This document shows positions 38,241 to 52,290 of a DNA stretch of 64,000 nucleotides, piece by piece. How positions within the stretch are numbered: position 1 is the stretch's first letter; every line of letters starts with the position of its first letter. The position numbers and the translations under genes were made by a program. The notes beneath the pieces were generated by a model, which was given only the letters and a program-made list of their open reading frames with translations, was not told the origin of the DNA and made no database searches. Source of the DNA: Lingula anatina (lineage: Eukaryota; Brachiopoda; Lingulata; Lingulida; Lingulidae); the NCBI RefSeq assembly GCF_001039355.2, contig NW_019775935.1, positions 435,570 through 499,569 of the forward strand, given 5' to 3'.

Positions 38241-38642
38241 GTTTGAAACAAACGTTTATTTTCGTAATATTGGAGTTTTATATAATGATGTAAATAGTAA
38301 AAATATCATGTTATGTAACCACGACAATTTGTAATGTAAAAAAATCTGTCAAACACAAGTGGATAGAGAAGTAGAAAGCATGTCTTGTCTTGGCCAAAAC
38401 AATATTTAGCACGTTCACCAAAAAGATTCCTCTTTGTTCAAACACACCAAGGTGATTTATAAAAGTGTTAGGTACAACTGTCCTGTCAACATCGAAGAAT
38501 AAAAATTTCAAATATATATATATATATATATTTTTAATATTCGAAATCTTGGAGCTCATTAATCTTGATCTCTTGCGAATATGTAAATCCTGTCTGCGTT
38601 TTCAAGAGTCATGAAAATACAAAGAACCGCATTATGAAATGA

Positions 38643-38669
38643 CCCCCCCCCCCACACACACACACACAC
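38643..38669. repeat. Compound (C)n(CA)n microsatellite
   Basis: A C run followed directly by a CA tract, the same arrangement as at 11549 and 42007. Confidence 0.95.
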
Positions 38670-41600
38670 CGGAATATTAAAAGAGATTTTTTCTCAGTCT
38701 GGAAACTCTACTTCTTGTTTTCAAAAGGCCAATTTTGTGTAATAGAAATATAAAGAAAAAGACGCAAAACACATTTAATTTGATTTAATGTCAAATCTTT
38801 AAAATATATATATAAGTAAATAAATAAATAAATCAAATAAAAAAATACCAAATGTAACCATATAGTTTCAAATAGAATAATTTAGAGAAATACCAAAGGG
38901 CCTTGTTTCATATTTCCCGAAAAACGATATCTGAATGGATGTCTCCTGCTTTCTTTCTATGCTATAAATATCCCTCAGCGGTCTCCTAGCTGTGAATAAG
39001 TGCTAATGCATGAGAGTGAAGAAAATGCAATGTGCGTGCAGTACTGCATTATTTGTGGGTAAAACTAAACTGGAGCGACAGTTGATCGAATAGGTCAAAT
39101 TACGACATAATATTAGAAGAAGGCGCAGTTTTAAAGCTATGTTTTGGCAAAATGAAGGATTGATTTGGTTTAGACGAAGCACGTCGGCTTTATTATTTAT
39201 ATTCACTCCCATTAGAAACTAGTGGAAGTGACTTATGTATATGCCTTTCTAGGAATCCACGCTCACTTTATTTGAAACTTTAAAGCAAAAAGTAATATTT
39301 TTTCCATTATTAAAACAAATGGGCTTAAAAATAATTTAAAACCCCGAAAGTAAATGACTATAAAATTGAGGTGATTAATTCTTGGTGACTATTTTAAAAG
39401 AGTATGTTTCTATATATATATATATAAAAAAGGTGGCAAATTTACAGTATGGACAAAGTCATCAAGGTCTACCTTTGCTTTACAATGTGGTAGTTGCGAC
39501 TAGATCACGGGTCTCGTCTCGACTATTGATTGTGATGAGATGTGGATATAACAGAATCGCTGACAGAATCAACAATAGAATTGGGATTGTTCAAGATTAA
39601 CTGTAAAATCAAGCGAGATTTCGCTGGATTTGGAGGAGCGCGGGATTAGATATAAAAATCGCAATCTAGCGAACACAGCACGGCATCGAATAAAAACTGA
39701 CAGAATTCATTCATTGGTATTCTTCTAGTTTTGTAAAAACCGTGTAAAACAAAAGACTGACACACTACAGTTTGGATTCACCATGTTTTGCGTGTCACTT
39801 TATATATTTTAAGGCGACATTCCCGGGGCATAGAATTTTACCCTTATCAATAAAAAGTTAACCCTACTCTGTCACGCAGATTCTCGCACGGTTTCTCATA
39901 TAACCTGCAATTATGCCGAATGCTCAGACTGCTTTGTTGATCTAGGGTCATCTCGCATGATTCCCAATTAACATGGTATCAACTTGCAATGATGACGTTG
40001 ATTTTCCAGGTTTTGCATCTCAGTGACAGAATGAAAACTAAGACGGACTATAACCTAGGTAAGAACATAAAAAGTGAGTCACCTGTGATTAATGAGTGTT
40101 AGTTTGAAATACGTGGAATTACTGAAGCACGCTCACAGCTCACAACATACGTAGTTTGCAAAACGGTGGCAAACGTTAGCCTAGGCTAGACACGTGGCTT
40201 ATGTCCTGAAACTTTTTAATTTATATATTGTATATTTAATGGGTTTTTAATTCAGGTGCTGCTAATGTCTTCTGGATCTGACTATATATACCACAGCAGT
40301 TGCAAGCCTGTTATGGTTAAAGACACGGAAAAGAGGATGGTTAACTGTATTATCATGTCAAAATATATTAATTCAGTGTGTTTGTGTATTTCAGCAAATT
40401 CCTACAGGCTATAGCTCTCGTGAATTGACTACAAAACTTCATCTCTTATTGGTGTTTAGAGAATAATCAGCCATTTCAGCATGATTTGTGACTAAGTCAA
40501 ATTTGCTCTATACACAGTGTGTAACCAATAATTGTGCAGCTGACCATATCTGATACCACAGGTAAGCTTCAGAAAAATTCCAGTCCAGCCCGACTCGCCC
40601 CTTTCTGCTTGAATGAAGCATGAAGGAAATGTTCAATTTTCAGTCAATGTATTACAATTCCTATAAGATTACATAGTTTGCTGTGCTATCAGTTGAGCTC
40701 TCCTATGTGTACACACAGATGTGTGGGGCGTATTGATTGGTCGGCTGCTTCTCTAGTACTAAAACTACAAAATGTATTGACAAGCTTGCCTATTACATTT
40801 TCAGCATTGGTATTAGTCTGTGCAGGCAATTTTTCTATAAAATCTAGATTCAGTTCTTATTTGTCTCCATTTGTTTTATGTTGCCAGATGTGAGAACCGC
40901 AGTGCTTACCACTATCTTTCATCAGGAAGTGAAAAACATATTGAAGTGCGTAGAGGTGAGTGATTGAAAATGTTAGAGCTTTCCACTTTATAGAAATATT
41001 ATTGACATTAATCGTGGAGACTGCTGCTGGACTTACAAGCTTTAGCATTGACATCTACTGGAATCAATTTTACCAGATCAGGCTAGGCATTCCCATTCTG
41101 GGATTTATTCAGGATTTGAAGCTCATCTTTATAGCTGCTTAACACATGCTTGGAACACTAACTGGTAATGCAAACACTGTAGCCTTAAATCAGGATATAG
41201 CAACCAATCATTGGGCCTTAATGTGACAGTAACAAATTGTAAGTATTGACTTAAGATGCACAGTGCATTTCTTCGATTGGCATTTATTCCCCATGTGTGG
41301 AGCCATATAAAGGACTTAAATGTGTGACATGCTGAAACTGTCCAGAATGGTTTCCCTTGTTTGTGTTGTGAAAAGTGATGTGAGTATAGTTGCAAAAATG
41401 AAAATTTTCAAAGGATTTTTAAAGGTAAAATAGATTTTTTTAAAAGAAAGTAAATATACTGTTATGAAGTGGATCTCCAGTATATACTGTAATAAGTTAG
41501 TAATTAATGTTGTCATGGATTGAGAAATATGTTAGAGGTTTAATGAAATAAGTTTTTGCTTGTTATGCATCAAGTTCTGAAACTATTTCTCTCCTAGAGC

Positions 41601-42006
41601 CCAAGAATTACTAAGTGACTTTTTAGTGGAATTTAATAATGATCACGCCTATTTGTGCGGTTTGTGACAGTTTATCAATTATTTCAGCTAACAGCACCAT
41701 TTTTCTTCCCATGCAATTAGAGTTCAATGCAGAGGATGGTGAGAACAGACATGCACACTTGGTCGTAGAAATTGTAGCTGATTGAATGAATACATTCTTT
41801 TTATATCAGCTTTGATCTCAGAGAAACAAAGATTGATTTCCTCCAATATCTAGAAATATTGTTTGGAGGAAATATTAGGTGTCTGTGGTTGGAAATAGTT
41901 TTTGTCTCTTTAGTTTGTGGCATGTCCATAGTGTCTCCATGCAGAGACCTGTTTTACACAATGGCTGAATTTTAGAGCTTTTAGAGGCTGTTCAGGTAAA
42001 AATCTA

Positions 42007-42029
42007 CCCCCCCCCCACACACACACACA
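42007..42029. repeat. Compound (C)n(CA)n microsatellite
   Basis: Third occurrence in the window of a C run passing directly into CA repeats. Confidence 0.95.
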
Positions 42030-42571
42030 AACATGCACATTATTTAGGTTAAATGCACATTAGTTAGGTACGATTCTTTGCGGTCTTGCTAAAGGTAGAT
42101 TAACATTTTTAATTAGACCTGGTCCCTGATTCTGAACTCTGCATAAGAGTCTGGGTTTGATTGCAATTCATGGCCAACTGTTATACATGGTCATGATGTG
42201 TAAGTGCGCAATGGGGGCTCTGGGGGTTGGAACAACCGCATTGTTTTGCCTGAAAAAGGTCTGCTCTGGGTAAAATTCGATCTGTGTACACAAATATTAA
42301 ATGATTAAAGGTACACTCTGAGAAAAAGACCCTCCATCTTAAAAATTTGTTAGATTTGGGCCTGGGATTCATGAGTATGTCTGAAATGCATAATTTCAGA
42401 GATGGACCCTAAATCCTGATTCTCTGACTCATTTCCTTCTTGATACCTGTTATTTTAAACACAAGTGTGCAATGTTGATAAGAAAATATATTAGGTCAGA
42501 TGCTATACTGTTACTGTAACTCATTTCCCTTATATGATAACTATATTATAACATAATTATGCAATTTTCAT

Positions 42572-42573
<2 letters not shown>

Positions 42574-42646
<73 letters not shown>
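42574..42646. repeat. (AT)n microsatellite, about 73 bp
   Basis: Long perfect AT dinucleotide array, likely polymorphic in length and able to form a cruciform. Confidence 0.97.
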
Positions 42647-42649
<3 letters not shown>

Positions 42650-45600
42650 ATGTCAGAGCTTGTGCTAACATTTGATTTTCCAGTGTCTGAGAATTTTATA
42701 TGTTTATAATTTATTTTTTGGAATTTATACATGTATTTATTATTATTATTTTTTTATTTTGGTGAAATTGTTTATTTTGCCAGAAAAGAAATGCTGTTAG
42801 CAGTAGCTCACATTGTATAGTGCATGTTAGGATTGCTCATTGCAAAGAGCAGTTCAGAATTAGGAGTCTGCTCTTTAAAATGGTAGGATTGATTTCCACT
42901 GCCCCACAAAGCCAGACAAGATCTTTATTATCACCTTCTGCATAATTTTGTGTACGTCTGTAGGTCACTGGTCACAGAGATATTTAAAACGTTTAGGGAT
43001 ATCATGGCAATATTAAATGTCTATTATTCTCTTTTGGTTTATTAATGACATAAGAGTTGTTTGTGGCAGTGGGATTTAGATAGGTTTTCATGTTGACATT
43101 TCCACAGTCTTTTTATTTGTGGGGGTGGAAGTGGGTGGGTGGGTATTTTTCAGAAAAGTGGCATCTTTCATATTTTGTCAGTTGTTTAAAAAGCTGCTGT
43201 TAGAGCTTTTAATTGTAATTAGATGTAGGTAATTACAAAAATTTGATTTAGACCTCAGTGTATTGTTGGTCTTATAACTTTTCTATTCATTTGGTGACCT
43301 CAAAATGATTTCAGGTTTGAGAATGTTTATATATCTCACACGTCTTGATTTAAAAACTGCTGACATGTCAGTCTTAGTTTTCTATTGCTGGTATTGATTA
43401 ATTGTTGCAAACAACATGGGAACTTACTTTGAATACAATATCAATATAGGCGGTGATTATCTAAAACAGTTTTCATGCTCGTTTGTCAGTTCCTTTCCTT
43501 ACAAATGCATTGTTTCATGTCTACAGGTTACCATAGGCATTGGCAGGTAGGAGAAGAAAGCATATTGATTTAACACTAGTTTCTGCTCTGGTAAAACTAT
43601 ATTGTCCATCACAGGACCCCTTGATTACTAAAGTATTGAACTTAGGACCTGGATTATTGGAGAAGCATATTGATCATACACTGCCTTGGCCTTGACCATC
43701 ACATTGGGGCTGGGTAAAGAGTGTATTGATCTGTTCTGTAATCATTGCTCTGACTATGATAGTAATGATTTTCCACCTTACTGAAGCATATTATGTGGAA
43801 ACACAGCAGCTACTTTGCAGTTTCATTGTTATAAAAAGCTTTTAGATATTTGTATTTTTAAAAATGTAGATGTATCATGTAGATACATGTAATTATAAAG
43901 ATATTCAGCAAGTTTTTGTTTTTTCTCACTTGCTCACCACTTATTTTTGTCTCACATGTTTTGAAAATTATATCCTTTGATAATTGAATAATAGAAAATT
44001 GCTTAACCATTTGGAAGTTTTTCAATAAGCCCGACATTTGGTTTTGGCATTGTTTGATAAAGAAAGGGATCTGCTGGTACAAATGGCTTGGTCTGGAAGC
44101 TATTTTAATCACTGTATTAGTAATATTTGTATGGTGTTTATTGGTATTTAGCTGTGTCTATGAGCAAGTGACCAGCTGATAACAGCATGCTATGGCTGAG
44201 CAGGCAGAGGATAATAGAGGAAACTGAAGTTAATTTAAACATCAGACAGAGCATATTCTTCCTCTGCAGTGAATTGAAAGTACAGAAATAAAAGTTACTG
44301 ATCCAAGTAAATGCCATGTGCTGTGCAATTAGGGAGTAAATCAGCAGAGCAAAGGAAGTAATCATCTTAATCAACAGATAGATTTCAGCTTACAAATCTC
44401 CATCACTGGCTTTTTTTAACTGGATTAATGTAACAAAATGTCCATATTTGAGATTGAATGCCACTGTAATAGAATTGTAATAGTGATTTTGACATGTACT
44501 TATGTGGATTTGGTTGGATATTTTAATAATTATTAAATGCTTAATTGCCATTGATTGACAAAGAAAGTCTCCCACCCCCCCACCCCCGAAAAGAGATTTT
44601 TAGGCAGGGGATACAAATTATTAAAGCCTAAGAAAGGGAAAGAAACTGAAGAAATAAGAATTGATCTTGTTATCAATACCTTTCCCTTTGTACCCTTCAC
44701 AACTGCACCTAATACTCCAACATTCAAATCTGCAAATACATTTTTCATAGAATTTATTTTTGTTTGTCCTAAATGAAATCCATTTTGAGTCCCATTGCAA
44801 GACTTCAATTTTAGTGTTTCAAATTCACAACTATCAACAAAATTTAAATTATAGCAGATTTTAGTTATGTAATGGTAATCAGTTTATATTAAATGCTTAC
44901 AAGATGGACACCTGATAGACAGCTACATTTTTGTACTGGGAAATGTTCTGTCTGTCAAAAAGGTCAATATGGTAAAGGAGTGCACCTGGGCCATAAAGGG
45001 GCTCATTAAGAACAAATCATTGGATTTAACCAACAATGAATCGAAGGGCAATTTGATCAATGCATAATTCTTGAACTCTGAATGGACGCGTACATAACAT
45101 TCAATATTTCTAGGGTTCTCGGTGACCAGTATAGATTAAGATGTTTTGTATGGACTTCAAAGGTTGGGAATGTGAAGTTGGGGAAATTGAATGGAATCTT
45201 TGACCCTATGTATCACTTTTTACTACAAGTTCAAGTGCACTGTTCTGTGTGTTATTCAGTACCATGGTGTACATCTGTTTTAATTACTTTCTGGACCAAA
45301 TTGGATATCAAGATTAGGAGCTTGGCAAATCACTCTTGTGCTTGCTTGATTGTTAAGTTGAAACGCGACGATCAATTGAAATTCCAGATTAAGATTTGCC
45401 TAATGTGCCCTTGGAGTCATTAAGGGCTTAATTAGGAAGTGCTCTATTTCTTTCACTGAACTTCAGGTACAAAGCACTGCCTGTCACCCTTACCTGGCCC
45501 TACCCCCATATTCGCATTTGTTGGTAATAATGTTACTGCTGTGATTGTTTAGTTGTCATGCCAGCTTACTTCACACATTGACAATCCCACCAAGCCACTT

Positions 45601-48101
45601 AAGGTCCTCTTGGATTGTGTTATCTCTCCTTCACGGCTCAATTCAGCCATGCATATACTGTTAATCAATATGCCATCCAGGTTTGCTTTGGTGAGGCTAT
45701 AAAGCCTCCTAACATAGGCCAGGATTATGGCTGATCAATACAGTATTGCAAAACTGTCCACAGCATTATGGATTCCAACTGGGGAGAGTTGTGTTTGGAC
45801 TAACTGTATTTGGATTTTTCCCATTCATCGTTTTGATCGTTTTTTTTTAAAGGCTATATCATAATCTAAAGACACTGGCAGGATACGTATTGCATTCAGA
45901 AACAGTTCAAACTTATGTGGTAAGTGTGGTGGATTCTTAGTGAAGAATAATTTTTACTGAAGTTCATATGAAGCTGAAATAGTTTTAGTGGTAAGCATCT
46001 TCTTGGTCTCTGGTTGCATATTCTACATTTAAAAACATTTTATTTGTACATAGAAGACACACTACAAAAGGTCAAAATTTCAGCAGACATTAGGTCTGAC
46101 AAGCTAGAAAATTCTGTTCATCATCACTATCATACTCCTGATACTCAAAACATTTTTCCCTCTTCTGAATTGTAAAACCGACCTTCTTTTCTCTTTTTGC
46201 TAAACTTCCAATCGATTGTTTCTCTTCCTCACTTTGTTATCTCTTTTTTGCCAGACTGTGCACTATCAAGGTATGTCAAGTTCAACAATGTCATTTTTCT
46301 AAACAGAAGTCTTAGTTAAAAGTACTGTACATGGACAATGAAGAAACATAGCATCAAGTCAGTAAAAAGTAAATGAAAAATAAATAAACAAAATAAATAA
46401 TTATTTAATAAAAATGAGCACCAAAATGGTGCTGCCATTTTTTCCCCACTTCCTTAATTTCCATATTTCCCATATAGTACATATGGCTTCATCAACATAA
46501 GGATGTCAAGACAACAACAACAAAAAAAAAAGACTTTGAATTACATCATATGGGATTCCTTCATCCTCAGCCAGTCAGTAAATAGTACTTGTAGAGTGAA
46601 ACCGAGGTCAATAAATCATGTATAATTAGGAAAGAACTCCCCGTGATTTTATCCCGACTACTTTTGAGTGAACAAAATTAACTCACCAAAAAAGTACCCC
46701 TTAGAGTCACTCAGAGTCACTCTTGAGTCTGGTGAAATTCATTCACTAGAGTAAAATGTAAATTTAGGCAAAGGTGATCATGATTTTCCCAACAATTTTA
46801 GATAGGATAAGGGAAAAACTTTGAAACTTCCAAGAAAATTAACTTCCTTGCTACTTCATTGGTCTAATGTGCATTGTGTGCCTCTATTAAGCTCTGTGGT
46901 CAAGTAGAAAAATAAGCCTGAGTGAGACCAGCACAGAATGCCCAGTTCGTGGCTGGTTCTTTCTCTACGCAGGTTTGTATCGATTAATTGGCACTCCATA
47001 GCCTTGGGACTGCTGATAGAGAGAAGTAAGCTTGCAGACTTTAATTACTGGTCGTTCTCTAAGCTTTGCCGTCTTTTGGGTGATTGTATCTCTCTATTCA
47101 CAGCAGCTACTGTGCATTGAGGGCACTACAGTCACAGTAATTAAAACAACTGTACAAATTAGTATACACATTGAAGGGCTGAATGCTTTTACCATTGATA
47201 CCAGGAAGGAATATGTTTGGGGAGTTACATGCAGTGCATTTAAATCTTTTAAAACTGGATTTTAGGCTGAATCTCTTCCAGGATAAGGGAACCCAGGCAA
47301 ATGGATTTTCTGGTCTTCGCTGTGGTTTTGTGATTAAATCAACCCCTCTCTGCCATGCTTGCTGCATGCTATGATTGGTTTATAATCAGCAGGCAATCAG
47401 TAATTTTCCATGGATATTACAGTGGAGATTTGTTCTGGACGTGAAGTCATTAATGTTGCACAATAAAAAGGGACAAAATATAATTTTGTTACTGGGAATC
47501 ATTGATGGAGTGACCCTTCCATGTTCCAATTTAAGACCAACCTTGTATTGGGCCATTTTAGTTTAAAAAAAATAAAGCAAAATGTTAGTAGACTTGATGG
47601 AATCATAGTCAAAATGATGTAAATTAAACCGGTCTAAGGCAGATGTGATAGGACAGTCCTCAAAACTGAACAGCATTATTTATATTAAGTTGACTTCATT
47701 ACACCCAATGAAAACGTAACTTGCTTAATGAATCACTGTAATCTGGATCTCATAGATCTTTATTATTTTTCTTCTTCAGTTTTAAGATATACATGTTTAT
47801 ATAAACCACATATCATTGCTAGTTTGTGCCAGTTTGTATCACATTTGAAGCTCTTTTGGCAACATTCAAGTTGAAAACATAAGGTACTTTTGCTTATATT
47901 CATCAGTGGTCATTCATGGGTACATGGGTCAGTTTATTGATCACCTCATTGCTCAGAAATTCCTGAGTTAATACTGTTACTACTAACTGCATAAATACTT
48001 ACAAAGACTAACTGTATGGCAGCCACCATTTTGGTTATTTTATTTTGATTTATCATGCAAAGTCTATATGATATAAATACTGTATTTGTAGTACAGACTA
48101 A
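42647..48101. other. Non-coding region, no gene supported
   Basis: Open frames of up to 113 codons (for example 45082-45423) show no family resemblance, codon pattern or splice context. The stretch contains ATTGAT-bearing repeats at 43550-43800 and homeobox-type ATTA/TAATTA words around 45300-45420 and 46975-47060. It may be regulatory or intronic territory of a gene outside the window. Confidence 0.45.
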
Positions 48102-48336
48102 GAGAGCATTCATAACCAGTTGATCTGCGGACTATAGGAAGTCTGCAGATCAAATATGGCCCAACCCACTTGAAAGCATGTGCTGAGATTTAATTGCTTG
48201 GTCCCTGCTGAGACTGTGCATGTGGAGGGGAATCCATTGCATTATTGTTAGGGAATTACGTGGCTTGCTTTCAGGTGCATGTCATATTTGATCTGCTGAC
48301 TGGGTAGTCCACAGATCAACTGGTTTTGAATGCTGT
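48102..48336. mobile_element. 235-bp foldback MITE with about 55-bp terminal inverted repeats
   Basis: The left arm includes GCATTCATAACCAGTTGATC followed by TGCGGACTA and a downstream CAGATCAAATATG. The right arm on the opposite strand repeats this as GCATTCAAAACCAGTTGATC, TGTGGACTA and CAGATCAAATATG. CTAA flanks both ends (48098-48101 and 48337-48340), a possible 4-bp target duplication. Each arm also contains an inner inverted repeat (TTGATCTGCGGACT / AGTCTGCAGATCAA). No coding capacity; superfamily not assigned. Confidence 0.75.
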
Positions 48337-51300
48337 CTAACTGCTACTTATAAAATTTTACCTCGGAGACAGAAAATAGTTAGACTTTAGTTAGACTTTA
48401 AAATGTATAATGCATTTTGATATGTAATTCGTGAAGAATTGAGGTCAAACTTTAAAAATATAAATATGATGATGTCCATATATACTTAAAGGTAGATTCT
48501 GTGGCTGTACATATAGAAGGCATGCTAAGATTCATAGTGTAAGTGATCCAGACAGTATTTCACTTATGAACGAAGATGTGTTCCGAGTTATGGATATAAT
48601 AAGACCAGTCATCAATTTTCCTTTTCTGTGAAAATTTGGATCAGGCAGAGATTGCTTTTTATTAGAATTGCGGTGACGGATTGGATTGTTGGATGAAACT
48701 GATGTGTTGCTGATAAAAAATGTCTGATATCATATTCTGCATGCAGTTTTGTAGTTGAAAATATGGTACCTTAATTACCTTACTGGGTCGCTGGTATGCC
48801 AGTTTGTATTTAATCAGTAAAAGAAGAAGTTGATAGTAGATGTATGCAGCTTTCTAGTTATAGATATGGTGTCTGACAGCATACATTGAACCACACTTGC
48901 AGACAAAGAGCACATTTTGAAGCATTTGATTTAATATTGCAAGCCAGCAGTAATTGTAATCATCAAACAATCACCAGCCCAGCAAAGAGCCACAGTCACA
49001 CACTATTCCGACTTCTACTTGCAATTTGGCAAGTATCTTATAGTTATCTCCTGTTTACACAGGGCTGTGGTATTTGTGCCTCCTTATATGTCAGCCAAAA
49101 ATATGAGGATGCAAAAACCGTCACCAAACCGAGGTAAACATTGATTTCTGTGTCATTGCTCCAGCAAATTTGGGTGTGCCTCCTGTAATTTTTGCCTTAT
49201 GTGTGACTGATGAAAGTTGTTTGGGCAACCTTTGGTGATTGTTAGGCAACTGGGAATGCATGGGTATATAATGTGGTGAGATCTTTTGAGTCTCTTAACA
49301 TGTCTAAAGGTCTGAACAAATTCAAATGACCTGCACAGTTCCATGATTGCTTAAAGGAGGCACCGCTGTTTAAATTAAGGGAGTATGTCATACATATATA
49401 CAGTGTAGTTGGCATTGTGCAGTCGTTGAAAAAACTTTTTCAGCCCCTTTTTTGTTGTCAATGTACCGGTATATGTACACGTACCTTATTTCATCTCACT
49501 AGGTTATGGTGTTATAATATTCCAGGAAAGATTCATGTTTTATTATTTAGTTAACACTCAAAAGGATCAAGTAGACAGTGATGCTCTTGCAAGTGTTTTT
49601 TCTGCTCGAAATTAAAGCAATGTTGACTTTAAAGTGGTGGTAACGTTATCTTACCCTTTTCATAGTAAAACAGAACGATTTCCTGGTACATGCATGTCTA
49701 TACTGTATGCAAGTAGTGGACAGTGTACATGTACAGTATTAACAATACCTAGTAATACCTATATCTACTGTTTTATTCATTTCTGCTTAACCACATAAAA
49801 ATAATTTTCCACACAAGTATTAGGAATAATGTATTTTTCACTCTTATACATAAATTTTATTTAAAGTATTAATCCCAGTGTTAAAAAAAAATTAGTTTTC
49901 TTTTTTTCTTTTAAACGAAAATAATGGCTTAACCACATGTAAGCAGAAATACTTTTATAAGTCCATTGAATGGTAATAAGGTCGGCACCAGGTACTGGTA
50001 ACTATAATGCTATTTTCACATTAAGCAGTACACTTACTTGAGAGATTGACAACTTAAGAGACTGATTATTACATAAATACCAATTAATTAAGTTAACTGA
50101 TAATTACATGTTATATTAGGGTCTATTGGAATGGACCATTGTCCAATTAAGCAATGTGAAAAGGACCATGCATGCTAGATGAGAAAAATTGGTAACAGAA
50201 CAACAACAACAAAAAAAAAAGGTTGGTGGCTAAAGAAATATTGGTCTAAAGGGTGAGGTCAGAATAAGTTTTCTTGACAGTGATTTCTAAAAGCAGTGGT
50301 TGACAACTACAGCCAACTTTGGAAGGTCAACTATATTTGACTTTGATCCATGTTTCTTATGGAATAATGAGACACTGAGATACTTTTGTTGACCTTGCTG
50401 GTTTTCTCAGCTTGGCAAGCCTATATCTACTTTGTTTAGATTATTTGAGAAATGAGATTAATGTGCTGCTAATTGAGCATTGCCATGACAATAAAAAGTT
50501 ATGTATTGATTAGCCATACATTTTGAAAGGAGTGAGATTGATAACTCGGGGTTTTATTTTCACATCTGTGTGCTTATGAAAATTTAATGGATCTTCCAAA
50601 GTGTTATGTTTGTGTTGTGCATTTAAGCACTTGGTAGGTAGATAAAGGAGACTCTGAAAAAGATTTAACCTAAAAATATGCAATAATTGCATCATGAATG
50701 TGACTTGCTTCTCATCCATTTATACTTGTGTTCATGAATAGAAAGGAAGTGTTTCAAAACCATGTTGACTTATTTCTGAATGTGCTGTTATTTCAGATCA
50801 TTAACTTCACCATAGTAAGTCTTCTTGCATTATTATACATGGGTGTTGATTACATATTTTGTTACTATGTAAAAATGTATGTATGTACAATTATGATCAG
50901 GTCATTTTTCTTCAAATTGGAGACCAGGGCTCTCACTCCCTCACTCTCTTTTTAAAAGTTTACTGTTATGGATAAATTGGTTGTACTTTATATCTGTTTA
51001 TATTTATATAATGATAAATGATACTAAAAAAGAAAAAGAGGAAAAAAAAACACAAGCAGTTTCTCAGAAATTCATTACACTTTTGTTACCACTCCAGTGT
51101 TTTGCAAGTTAAGGTAATAATGTGATCACTAATTTGAAATACAACAAGCTACATGCTGCCTCTTATTGATTCGGTAACAACTACAACTTCTTAATAAGCT
51201 GGCTATTGATTTTGCAACTTCACTAAATTGGTGCTTGACATGCAAAATATAAGATGAAAGGGGGTTGCTCACTCAATATCTCCCAAATGTTTTTAAGAAT

Positions 51301-52123
51301 TGGTCACAAAAATACCTGACAAGGCTTTTTGTCCATGGCTTACCTCACAGGATTGTAGCACTAGCTTGTAATGATTTTCAGAGTGCTGTGTTTATTTTGA
51401 TAATAAATTAAATCATTTATCACTTACATTTAAAATAATTAAGATGTATAAAAATTATATCATTGTTTGAAGTGTGCTGCCTAAATAATGTTTTACTCTA
51501 TCATAAAAACTTGGTGAAGGTCATTACTGTATCTTGCTTGTGATGTTTGCGATGTTTGGCACCACACAGTTTCTGCATCCTGCACCATATTACTTAATTC
51601 CTGTTGTTGGAATGATATAGTATAGCAGGAGAAAAAAGCAATGAAAAACCTTATGCATAAAAAGAGGTAGTTATGTTCACGGAACTGGTTATCTCCATAA
51701 TTTTCATAGAACACCTTTTATAGGAGCTGACAGGCTTATATGAGGATATTGCATACTAAAGAGATCATGACAAATTTGCTTTGAATATTGCTTGAGATTC
51801 CTGCTAGCATAGACAGTAAAATGATGTCAGATGGTGTGAACTTACTTTGACAGATAAACCAGGATTATAATATGAATAGAACATCATCAGGTTATATTTT
51901 AATAATCAGAACATTGTATTTGTTGTGGCAAATTGCTTCAATCAAATGTTCCATTAAGATTGCCTCAGTTTAATTTCATCATGAGGAAAAAAACAAAAAC
52001 CAAGTATTGTCAAGAATTATATATGAATAATAGTTACTGCAATTATTTAGCACAGTTCATAGTTACCAATTCAAACTTGAAGACTTGACTTCCTGAAACG
52101 AACAGAAAACTTTTAATAACATG
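48337..52123. other. Non-coding region, no gene supported
   Basis: No coding exon, RNA gene or clear mobile element was recognised. The sequence is AT-rich with short A runs only. Confidence 0.45.
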
Positions 52124-52290
52124 CAGGGGCGGATTTAGGCCGTCTTCTGGGTCTTCCGGGAGACGGTCAGATTTTCAAGTTTACATTGACGGGTATCTAT
52201 TTTTTCTGTTGGAAGACGGTCAAAAATGGAGGTTGGATCAACAAAGATAATTTGGAAGACTGTCAGAAAATATCTCTGGATCCGCCCCTG
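52124..52290. mobile_element. hAT-like MITE, copy 1 (167 bp)
   Basis: It begins CAGGGGCGGATT and ends GGATCCGCCCCTG, complementary termini of a kind common in hAT elements. It is flanked by ACATG at 52119-52123 and 52291-52295, a 5-bp target duplication. The interior is non-coding. A second copy of the same family lies at 57418-57574 in the same orientation. Confidence 0.8.

Larger units (their letters stand above)
38241..42573. other. Non-coding region beyond RPL12
   Basis: No supported gene. It holds AT dinucleotide stretches (38513-38532, 39413-39426) and the two compound C/CA repeats listed separately. The part from about 39480 to 40200 is somewhat richer in CG and could hold a promoter. 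A possible donor (CTAG|GTAAGA) lies near 40057, but no exon can be defined. Confidence 0.5.

Noticed and set aside
45082-45423. 113-codon open frame on the plus strand
   Set aside because: No recognisable domain, no splice or promoter context, and composition resembles translated AT-rich non-coding DNA.
46255-46270. 16-nt microexon-like segment (CCAG|...AAG|GTATGT)
   Set aside because: Too short to support from splice-site pattern alone; such pairs are expected by chance in 26 kb of intron-like sequence.
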